A stretch of 11,210 bases of DNA from an uncultured Phycisphaerales bacterium. GTDB taxonomy: Bacteria > Planctomycetota > Phycisphaerae > WQYP01. A program made the position numbers and the translations under genes. The stretch is taken from NCBI GenBank assembly GCA_903868035.1, contig CAIPTQ010000070.1, positions 1-11,210 of the forward strand, read 5' to 3'. Numbering within the stretch: the stretch's first letter is position 1; the number at the start of each line of letters is the position of its first letter. Below, piece after piece: positions 5,192 to 11,210 of this stretch. The notes under the pieces were generated by a model. The model did not search any database, was not told the DNA's origin, and saw nothing but the letters and a program-made list of their open reading frames with translations.

Positions 5192-6541
5192 TCATTCCTT
5201 CCCGTGATGCATCCGGTTTCTCTTCTCGCGTTGTTGCGCCCGTTGCCGTTCCTTGGAGCCCTCTTCCGCCAGGGTTCTCCTTTCCTGCTCCTTGGCGATT
5301 TCCCGCACTTCCTCACTCAGGGGATTGCCCGCGGACAACCCTTCCAGATTCCTGAGGACCGCCGCGTCGCGCTGAAAGCCCTTGACAATCCTGGACGTAC
5401 CCGCCGCCTCCAGAAGCTTGTTGCGCGCTCTGATCTCCTGGGCCTGCTTCCATAGTTTCCACACGCCATACAGGATAAACATCCCCGCCGCGGTGAAAAT
5501 GATGAACAACGCGGTCGTCAGGATGTTGGGGATATCCACGGCATGCCGCAAGGCATTTTGAAAATCCCCCTCGAATATATAGTTTTGTAAATCCTGAATG
5601 TCCGCGGCACTTTTTAAGTCCACCGTAAAGTCCCGGGCGTCCGTTCCTTGCATTTGAACCTTCACCAGCACCTGCTGCGCGTTCGCCGGTTCGACCTCGG
5701 ACACGCTGATGGCCTCCACGTGATGGGAGTGCCTCTGCCCGGCGAATGTCAGTGCCTGATAAATCGGATAGGAAAGCTCCGCTGACTTTAGCGCGTGCGC
5801 GCCCGTGGTGTCGCTCAGGACGACGTTCAAATGCTGTTGCTCCAGCAGCACCGCATGGGGTTCCCCATACGTCTGCCGTTCAAATTCACGGACATAGCCG
5901 CCGCGGATGATCAGCGCGCCGGTGATGAACGCCCCGGCCAGGATGAAGAATATGATCGGCGAATTAAAGCTGGCGTAGGCGGTTCGGACCGCGTCCAGAA
6001 TCCGCGCCCCCGCGGGCGGGCCGGCCGCCGCGGCCTCATCTTCCTGCTCTTCCGTGGCGGGCGCGCTTTCCTCCTCCTGCGCCTGATACAGATCGATCTT
6101 CAACGTGTGATGCTTGTCGCGGTTATAGAAATAGATCGTCTCCTTCCCCTGTTCCATCCGGGTGACGATATTCAGCAGTTCGGGATGCACCTTCTGCTTT
6201 TGCACCGCCGCCGAGGCCAGCGATAGTATCCACGTATGCTGGCCCTTCCTCGTTTTATAGGCCGCGCCCTTGGCCGGATACAAAGGCTCGACCAGCAGCG
6301 ATTTCCATTCCGTGAAGACCCGCAGCAGATAATGCCGCCCGTCCGGCAGGCCGATGATGAGCCCCCCCTGCGCGACGACATACTGGGCCAGAATGTTGAA
6401 TTTCCCGCCCCGCGTGTTGGTTTGCGAATCCCATTTGTGGGCGCTGTCCGGCGCCAGCACCACGCACTCGGCCCCGGGTATCGGCATCAGTCGATACGCC
6501 CGCGCGGGGGTTGCACCAGCGGAGGAGGATTTGGCACTCAT
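5192..6541 (-). CDS. Uncharacterised two-helix membrane protein with charged C-terminal tail
   Basis: I do not recognise this 449-residue protein. Residues 20-150 look like a soluble beta-rich domain (PIPGAECVVLAPDS, GGLIIGLPDGRHYLLRVF, ETIYFYNRDKHHTLKIDL). An acidic linker (about 155-170, rich in Glu and Ala) leads to helix 1 at about 195-213. A segment of about 125 residues (214-338) follows, then helix 2 at about 340-364 and a strongly charged, probably coiled-coil tail (365-449) rich in Arg, Lys, Glu and Gln. The positive tail suggests that both ends are cytoplasmic and the middle segment is outside. The ATG at 6541 has GGAG seven bases upstream, and a promoter with a palindrome lies further up. 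It follows the type IIG restriction-modification gene on the same strand, separated by 240 bases and an 11-copy heptamer array. A defence-related role is possible from position only. Confidence 0.75.
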   Translation of the reverse strand: MSAKSSSAGATPARAYRLMPIPGAECVVLAPDSAHKWDSQTNTRGGKFNILAQYVVAQGGLIIGLPDGRHYLLRVFTEWKSLLVEPLYPAKGAAYKTRKGQHTWILSLASAAVQKQKVHPELLNIVTRMEQGKETIYFYNRDKHHTLKIDLYQAQEEESAPATEEQEDEAAAAGPPAGARILDAVRTAYASFNSPIIFFILAGAFITGALIIRGGYVREFERQTYGEPHAVLLEQQHLNVVLSDTTGAHALKSAELSYPIYQALTFAGQRHSHHVEAISVSEVEPANAQQVLVKVQMQGTDARDFTVDLKSAADIQDLQNYIFEGDFQNALRHAVDIPNILTTALFIIFTAAGMFILYGVWKLWKQAQEIRARNKLLEAAGTSRIVKGFQRDAAVLRNLEGLSAGNPLSEEVREIAKEQERRTLAEEGSKERQRAQQREKRNRMHHGKE

Positions 6542-6643
6542 GTTGGCGCTCCAGCAAGCGCATGTCCGCCGGTGCGAAGGCTCATAAAACCCGTTTCACC
6601 GCATGTCCGAGGCTCGGGGAACGTCCACAAGCAGTGCCCGAAT

Positions 6644-6671
6644 AGTATACCCATGCTTGGGGGACCGGCAA
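6644..6671 (-). promoter_or_regulatory. Promoter with overlapping palindrome upstream of the two-helix membrane protein
   Basis: On the minus strand, -35 TTGCCG (6671-6666) and -10 TATACT (6649-6644) are separated by 16 bases, giving a leader of about 95 bases to the ATG at 6541. The perfect 10-bp palindrome GGCAATTGCC (6667-6676) overlaps the -35 and could be an operator. GCATGTCCG occurs twice in the leader (6560-6568 and 6601-6609). The 11-copy heptamer array begins 4 bases upstream of the palindrome. Confidence 0.5.
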
Positions 6672-6680
6672 TTGCCACAC

Positions 6681-6757
6681 ACTGTCCACTGTCCACTGTC
6701 CACTGTCCACTGTCCACTGTCCACTGTCCACTGTCCACTGTCCACTGTCCACTGTCC
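6681..6757. repeat. Perfect 11-copy heptamer array downstream of the type IIG gene
   Basis: Eleven uninterrupted identical copies of ACTGTCC on the plus strand (77 bp); the coding-strand phase is ACAGTGG. The array lies 24 bp after the stop of the restriction-modification gene and 139 bp before the next start. It is the longest and most homogeneous of the arrays here. There are no spacers, so it is not a CRISPR array. Neither strand contains a stop codon within the array. Confidence 0.97.
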
Positions 6758-6781
6758 ACCCCGCCCGTCTGCAAACCCCGC

Positions 6782-9700
6782 TTATTCCGGCAATCCTTCC
6801 ACCCCGTAAAGCGCGAAAACCGCTTCGTCAATGCGCTTCTCATGGGCTTCGACAGTGGATTCGAGGCGGCGTTTCTCGCCATCGGAGAGTTTGGCGGCCA
6901 GCAGGGAAGCCTTGGCATCCATGATGAGGTGAACTGAATCGGTGATCCGCCGGGCCAGTTTCTTGTCCTCGGCGGACACGGGGAGCTTGATGGGAATCCG
7001 CGACAGATACATCTTGCTGTATGCGAACCAGCCGCTATGAAACGGTGTGGTGATATTTTGGAGAAAGGCGTCGAGGCACTTGCTGTTCAAGAGCCCGCAC
7101 AGGTAATGGAGATCCACGGTGTCCGTGACGATGCCATACCCGCCGCCCCCGCCGCCTCCGCTGCCGACAAAGTGGTGCTCGCCCCTTGCGTCCAGGCAAT
7201 ATTCCGCGGCGGTGCCGATTGCCGGCACCAGGATTTTCGTGGCGCTCATCACCTCGAGGTTCTTCGGATATACATAAGCGTACCAATCTTCACGTCCCGC
7301 CATCTTGCCCGTCTCGCGCGCCTCCAGCCGTTTGCGATTCTCCAGCAGATAGGCCCAGGCCAGGGGATATTCCGCCTTGAACTTGTCCGGGGGAATCGTA
7401 CGCCATTGGCCGCGCTGCTCCTCGTATGGAAACAGGACGGCCCGATCGCTGGGCAGCGGACGCCATCGTTTCATGTGGACCGACCCTTTTAACAGCGGAT
7501 GCACAACCGCACGCTCAAGTTCATATGTCTTGCCGGTGGCATCGCTGTGATAGGCCCTCCCCCGCCGGTTGAGGAAGTATACTTCATCGCAACTGGTCAC
7601 GATCCCCTGCGCTATCTTGTGGGCGATCTCCCCCAATGTCTTGTGCCCGCCCCGTACGGCATCCAGCCATTTGGCCACGGCGGCCTTGCTGAAAATCCAC
7701 GGCCCGGCATCCATGGGATATCGCGCCTTGAAACGCTCCACGCCGCCGACCCGCCGGCCGGCGTCTATGGCCGTACATTGTGTTGGCCCATCTTCCAGTG
7801 CCCGTACCTTGGCATAATCCACGCCATCCCTGTTGCCCGCCTGCCCCAGCACGTGTACCGCCGTATACGTTGTCGCCCCTTTGAACACCTGTTGGTCGCC
7901 AAAGTCCACCAGCGCCCTCAGATGCCGCCCCTCGTCGATGACTTGCCGCAATCCTTCGCCATATTGTGCCTGCCAGAACTTGTGGGGCATGATGAACCCG
8001 AGCAAACCGTCCGGGGCCAATAGCGAAAGGGCCTTCTCCACAAATACCACATAGATGTCATAATTACCCTTCGCGGCGCTCCGGTACTTCCACTTATAAA
8101 ACTCACACTCCTCCGGCGCCCATTTGTTCAACTCCTGCACCCGGATGTACGGCGGGTTTCCAATAATGCAGTCAAATCCCGCGCCGCCGCGATCCGCGGC
8201 CCCATGCGCATCCTGCACGCGGCCGAAACCATGGGTGCGGCTGGTCCAATCGAAACGATTGATGCGGAACTTGGTGTCTTCGTTCTCCTCTGCATACAGC
8301 GAGCCTTGATTGCGATTGGTCTTCTCCCGAAAACGAAAGTAGCTTTCCTCGTCGATCAGCGAATTTCCGCACTGAATGTTGTTGTCCAACGGCGGCAGCA
8401 GTTGCCGCTCCACCCACAGCGTCGCCCAATTCTCCGGCAGCTTCGACTCCAGCATCTTCAGGTACAGCGACATGATCGTCACTTCCACCGCCTGCTGGTC
8501 AATGTCCACGCCGTGGATGCAGTGCGTCAGCAGCGCCGCGCGGAAGTCCGGGGCCAGGTTCCAGCGCCCCGCCTTGTCCTGAAAGGCAATCTCGGATTTC
8601 TTCCTCCGGCCCTTGCCTCCCGCTCCCGCGACCGGCGTGGGAATCACCGCCTTGGCCGCCGCGGGGTTGGCGTATACGGCGGCCAGGCAGTAATCAAACA
8701 GATATTGCAGCGCGGCAACAAGAAAGGATCCCGACCCGCAGGCCGGATCCAGTATCTTCACGTCCAACACTTCCGCCGGCGTCTTGCCCTGGATCTTCGG
8801 CCCGATGACCCGCCGGATGATGGCGTCCACAATGAACCGCGGCGTATAGTAGACGCCCCCGGCATGGCGGACTTCGGGCTTCTCCTCAATGCTCGCCTGG
8901 CTTCGGCGGACCGTGACCACGTTGCCCAAAAACCGCTCGTACACAATCCCTAGTATGTCGTCGCCGATGGCGGCGAAATCCCATGGCCCCTCCGGCGGAT
9001 AGAGATCATGAATAAAGTCCGCCAGCACATTCCCCTCCACCACCAGCTCTTCCAGGCTCCACGGCTTGAACAGGTATCCGTTGTAGCTGCGATCCCAGTC
9101 CCGGAATTCGCCCCGCAACGCCGCATATAACTCGCCCCCTTCCGTGCCGATGCGCGCCAGCGTTTGCCGCAGCCCGCCATACGGCACAATGCCGCGATCC
9201 TCGCACACCCGCATGAATACCAGCCGGTCCATCAGGCGTTGGACCGCCTCCGTGAGTTTCGCCGCCCCGTGGAGCGTGTCGGCATCCGGGAACACCGGCT
9301 TGTTATGCCGGAAAATGGCGGCCGCCAAATGCCGCCGGTGTACATCCAGCAGGTTGAGAAATGCCTCATCCACCGGTTCGCCGCCCTTAAGGTCGGTGAA
9401 CATCCGATCCGCCGTCCGAAGCCGTCGCCCCGCCTTGATCTTCTTGACCTGCGCCAGCAGCCGCTCCAGCGAGCCTCCCTCCACCGCCTCGCGCCCGAAC
9501 GTGGCGACTAGCTCCTCCCACTGCGTCGTGTAGTTGCCGTATTCCAGGGCAAATTCCTTCACCAGTCCGCGATAGGGGTCATTATGGATCGGCTTAAGCG
9601 TGCAGTCGTACAGCCGGAACTGCTCAAAATCGGTCAAAATCGCGAACGGAATCGTCTTGTTCCACGCATACCGCTTGGCCTGGAATATCGCGTCCTTGTC

Positions 9701-10018
9701 CTGGTCAATATCCACCACCGGCCGCTTCGCCTCCACCACGAACCGCGGAAACCCGTTGACCCGGAACAAATAATCCACGGCACGATTGTGCAGCCCCGTC
9801 ACCTCGGCGGTTTCCACCGTGTTCTCAATGATGACATCCGCCAGCGCCGGCCCGCGCTGCAGCCCATCCCCGACATCCCATCCCAGCGCCCGCCAGAACG
9901 GATCAATGTACGCCTGGCGGATGGCGGCTTCCTTCGTCTCCGGGGATTTCAGCGCCTTGATGTGCGTGGCAAATCCCTGGACCAGTTCCGCGATCGACAG
10001 GGAGTTCATTTGCGCCAT
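6782..10018 (-). CDS. Type IIG restriction-modification enzyme (fused nuclease, N6-adenine methylase and target recognition)
   Basis: A single 1078-residue protein predicted both to methylate adenine at, and to cleave near, its recognition site, using S-adenosylmethionine. Residues 30-140 form an HsdR-like PD-(D/E)xK nuclease domain: Asp82 (VDYLF), Glu96 and Lys98 (FVVEAKRP), and a Q-x3-Y motif at 113-117 (QAKRY). A helical linker covers about 165-380. The gamma-class methylase has motif X GGVYYTPRFIVDAI (387-400), motif I LDPACGSGSFL (423-433), GVDIDQQAVEVT (503-514) with Asp505, and catalytic motif IV NPPY (621-624). The C-terminal part (about 770-1015) resembles the TaqI-like specificity domain, including ILVPAIG and LCGLLNSK. 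An unusual run of seven glycines lies at 954-960. The ATG at 10018 follows GGTGAT and a promoter; a reading back to 10183 only translates a dispersed repeat. No separate HsdS, HsdR or other modification gene is adjacent, as expected for a self-contained IIG enzyme. All motifs are intact. Recognition sequence unknown. Confidence 0.9.
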   Translation of the reverse strand: MAQMNSLSIAELVQGFATHIKALKSPETKEAAIRQAYIDPFWRALGWDVGDGLQRGPALADVIIENTVETAEVTGLHNRAVDYLFRVNGFPRFVVEAKRPVVDIDQDKDAIFQAKRYAWNKTIPFAILTDFEQFRLYDCTLKPIHNDPYRGLVKEFALEYGNYTTQWEELVATFGREAVEGGSLERLLAQVKKIKAGRRLRTADRMFTDLKGGEPVDEAFLNLLDVHRRHLAAAIFRHNKPVFPDADTLHGAAKLTEAVQRLMDRLVFMRVCEDRGIVPYGGLRQTLARIGTEGGELYAALRGEFRDWDRSYNGYLFKPWSLEELVVEGNVLADFIHDLYPPEGPWDFAAIGDDILGIVYERFLGNVVTVRRSQASIEEKPEVRHAGGVYYTPRFIVDAIIRRVIGPKIQGKTPAEVLDVKILDPACGSGSFLVAALQYLFDYCLAAVYANPAAAKAVIPTPVAGAGGKGRRKKSEIAFQDKAGRWNLAPDFRAALLTHCIHGVDIDQQAVEVTIMSLYLKMLESKLPENWATLWVERQLLPPLDNNIQCGNSLIDEESYFRFREKTNRNQGSLYAEENEDTKFRINRFDWTSRTHGFGRVQDAHGAADRGGAGFDCIIGNPPYIRVQELNKWAPEECEFYKWKYRSAAKGNYDIYVVFVEKALSLLAPDGLLGFIMPHKFWQAQYGEGLRQVIDEGRHLRALVDFGDQQVFKGATTYTAVHVLGQAGNRDGVDYAKVRALEDGPTQCTAIDAGRRVGGVERFKARYPMDAGPWIFSKAAVAKWLDAVRGGHKTLGEIAHKIAQGIVTSCDEVYFLNRRGRAYHSDATGKTYELERAVVHPLLKGSVHMKRWRPLPSDRAVLFPYEEQRGQWRTIPPDKFKAEYPLAWAYLLENRKRLEARETGKMAGREDWYAYVYPKNLEVMSATKILVPAIGTAAEYCLDARGEHHFVGSGGGGGGGYGIVTDTVDLHYLCGLLNSKCLDAFLQNITTPFHSGWFAYSKMYLSRIPIKLPVSAEDKKLARRITDSVHLIMDAKASLLAAKLSDGEKRRLESTVEAHEKRIDEAVFALYGVEGLPE

Positions 10019-10035
10019 GGTATCACCGGTCGCCC

Positions 10036-10065
10036 AGTATATTTGCGATTGCCCGCGCCCGCCAA
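10036..10065 (-). promoter_or_regulatory. Promoter of the type IIG restriction-modification gene
   Basis: On the minus strand, -35 TTGGCG (10065-10060) and -10 TATACT (10041-10036) are separated by 18 bases. The -10 ends 17 bases before the ATG at 10018, so the leader would be only about 10-12 bases and would just include GGTGAT as ribosome binding site. The same TATACT hexamer is used in the promoters called at 2699 and 6644. Confidence 0.55.
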
Positions 10066-10136
10066 TCCTGCAAGGGAAAATGCGCTGGAGGCTGGAGCAT
10101 TGTTCATTTATCAAACGGTCGTAGCGTACTCTCGCA

Positions 10137-10172
10137 GGCTTGCTTTCGCACGGGCTTGCCTTTTCGCGGAAC
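10137..10172 (+). repeat. Dispersed repeat, copy 2, with an internal near-duplication
   Basis: Bases 10152-10172 are identical to 2849-2869. In this copy the preceding bases 10137-10151 (GGCTTGCTTTCGCAC) nearly duplicate the start of the 21-base core, giving two tandem GGCTTGC-TTTCGC modules. It lies in the gap between the oxidoreductase and the restriction-modification gene, immediately upstream of the heptamer array on the plus strand. Confidence 0.75.
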
Positions 10173-10180
10173 AGAATGCC

Positions 10181-10201
10181 CACTAACCACTAACCACTAA
10201 C
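10181..10201. repeat. Heptamer tandem array (3 units) just after the oxidoreductase stop codon
   Basis: Three perfect copies of CACTAAC on the plus strand; on the coding strand TTAGTGG. The array starts 4 bp after the oxidoreductase stop (TGA, 10208-10206) and ends 163 bp before the restriction-modification start. It has the same AGTGG core as the arrays at 147, 821 and 6681, with TT as its own two variable bases. Confidence 0.85.
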
Positions 10202-10205
10202 TCCC

Positions 10206-11210
10206 TCAATCCACCTCCCCCTCCCTTAACCCCATCGGCAGCGCCGCCGGCCGCTCCGCCGTCGAACCCACCTCCACCGTCCGCCCCTCCCGCGCCGCTT
10301 CCAGGCAGCACTCCATCACATCCACCACATGGTACGCCAGTTCCCCGCTCGCCCGATGCACGCGCCGCTTGAAGAACCCCGCCGCCATGTCCGACGCCCC
10401 CAGCCCCCGCGCGTTCTCCTTGTACCCATGCGTCAGCGGCACCGTCCCCCACTCCCCGCGACCCACCTTCACCCGCACCTCCCCGCCAAAGGTGTTCGGG
10501 TCCGGCACCGATAGCGACCCACCAGTGCCATAAATCTCAATCCGCGGCAGATTCGCCCCGTGTACGTCAAAACTCATCAGCATCGTCCCCAGCGCCCCGC
10601 TCCCAAACTCCAGCGTCGAGACAATATGCGTCGGCGTCTCCACCGGTATCACCGTGCCGAATTTCTTCGCGCTCGTGATCGTCCGCGTCGCATACGTCGC
10701 CCGTGCCGCCCCGCTCACCCGCGCAATCGGCCCCATCAAGTGTACCAGTGCCGTCAGGTAATACGGCCCCATGTCGAACAGCGGCCCGCCCCCCGCCTGG
10801 TAATAAAACTCCGGGTCCGGATGCCACGACTCATGCCCCGGGCACGTCATGAATGCCGCGCACCCGATCGGCGCGCCGATCCACCCGTCGTCAATCAGCT
10901 TCCGGCACGTCTGCAAACCCGCCCCCAAAAACGTGTCCGGCGCGCTTCCCACCCGCACACCCTTCTGCCGCGCCAACTCCACGATCCGCCCCGCCTCCTC
11001 GCGCGACCGCCCCAGTGGTTTCTCTGTATATACATGTTTACCTGCGTTTAGGCACGCCCGCGACACCTCCGCATGCGCCTTGGGCACCGTCAGGTTCAGC
11101 ACCATCTCCACATTTTCGTCAGCCAGCAGTTCCCCCACCGTGTACGCCCGCGGCAACGCCGGTTCCCCCCCCAGAATTCCCCCAAATTTCCACTCCCCGC
11201 CCCACTTGGC
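10206..11210 (-). CDS. Gfo/Idh/MocA-family NAD(P)-dependent oxidoreductase, N-terminus cut by the window
   Basis: The visible 334 residues are the major part of a sugar or inositol-type oxidoreductase. The frame stays open to the right edge, so the true start and the GxGxxG nucleotide motif lie outside; a TTG at 11156 is not a credible start. The Rossmann part continues with PRAYTVGELLADENVEMVLN and LTVPKAHAEVSRACLNAGKH. The family signature YTEKPLG follows, with Lys in the EKP motif (visible residues 63-65). The C-terminal alpha/beta substrate domain includes GGGPLFDMGPYYLTALVHLM, in which Tyr replaces the His often found after D-x-G-x in the active site, then a beta-sheet region and EIYGTGGSLSVPDPNTFGG. 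The segment GGEWKFGGILGGEPAL near the cut end looks like a small insertion before the PRAYTV strand. Substrate unknown. The stop is followed within 4 bp by a TTAGTGG array. Confidence 0.9.
   Translation of the reverse strand, partial: AKWGGEWKFGGILGGEPALPRAYTVGELLADENVEMVLNLTVPKAHAEVSRACLNAGKHVYTEKPLGRSREEAGRIVELARQKGVRVGSAPDTFLGAGLQTCRKLIDDGWIGAPIGCAAFMTCPGHESWHPDPEFYYQAGGGPLFDMGPYYLTALVHLMGPIARVSGAARATYATRTITSAKKFGTVIPVETPTHIVSTLEFGSGALGTMLMSFDVHGANLPRIEIYGTGGSLSVPDPNTFGGEVRVKVGRGEWGTVPLTHGYKENARGLGASDMAAGFFKRRVHRASGELAYHVVDVMECCLEAAREGRTVEVGSTAERPAALPMGLREGEVD

Noticed and set aside
4275..5195. Long Gly/Ala/Asp-rich minus-strand reading frame (306 codons)
   Set aside because: It overlaps the well-supported glycosyltransferase in another frame; the Gly richness is a by-product of G-rich coding DNA. 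The same applies to the frame at 678-1442.
6681..6757. CRISPR array
   Set aside because: The repeats are 7 bp with no spacers, and no cas genes are present.
6538..6918. Minus-strand frame with VDSGQWT repeats, and plus-strand frames with HCPLSTV repeats
   Set aside because: Both are translations of the ACAGTGG array with no start context or conserved domain; they also overlap the end of the restriction-modification gene.
10019..10183. 55-codon N-terminal extension of the type IIG enzyme
   Set aside because: It translates a dispersed repeat and passes through the promoter; the family-like sequence starts at MAQMNSLSIAELVQGF.

Overview
This GC-rich bacterial window is coded almost entirely on the minus strand; only one small MazG-like gene lies on the plus strand. 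It looks chromosomal. The mix of an ECF-type sigma factor, a DUF1189-like membrane protein, a GT-C glycosyltransferase and a Gfo/Idh/MocA oxidoreductase suggests a PVC-superphylum organism (Planctomycetota or Verrucomicrobiota). That placement is an inference from gene style, with no diagnostic marker seen.

Reading the minus strand from the right edge: the 3' part of a Gfo/Idh/MocA oxidoreductase (10206-11210); a 187-base gap with a dispersed repeat, a heptamer array and a good promoter; a single-polypeptide type IIG restriction-modification enzyme of about 1078 residues (6782-10018); a 240-base gap with an 11-copy heptamer array and a promoter; an unrecognised two-helix membrane protein (5192-6541) followed by a probable intrinsic terminator; and a GT39/ArnT-like membrane glycosyltransferase (3305-5068), convergent with the plus-strand MazG-like gene (about 2742-3278). 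Next come tRNA-Glu(TTC) (2606-2678) with its promoter, elongation factor P (1942-2505), a DUF1189-like membrane protein (842-1855), an ECF-like sigma factor (175-729), and the first 25 codons of another gene at the left edge (1-75).

The most unusual structure is a set of 7-bp tandem arrays. Five of the seven complete or 3'-complete minus-strand genes carry one at, across or within 24 bp of their stop codon. Four arrays are variants of one heptamer (NNAGTGG on the coding strand, each array with its own first two bases) and one is YGATTTT. A further pair of GAAACT-type heptamer arrays in inverted orientation forms a long perfect-stem hairpin starting 6 bp after tRNA-Glu and running up to the efp start. 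The arrays recall the heptameric STRR repeats of cyanobacteria, but here they sit specifically at gene 3' ends and in two cases supply the stop codon.

The restriction-modification gene and the neighbouring membrane-protein gene differ by eye in base composition from the flanking genes, so 5192-10018 may be an acquired defence segment. No gap longer than 300 bases lacks a gene.
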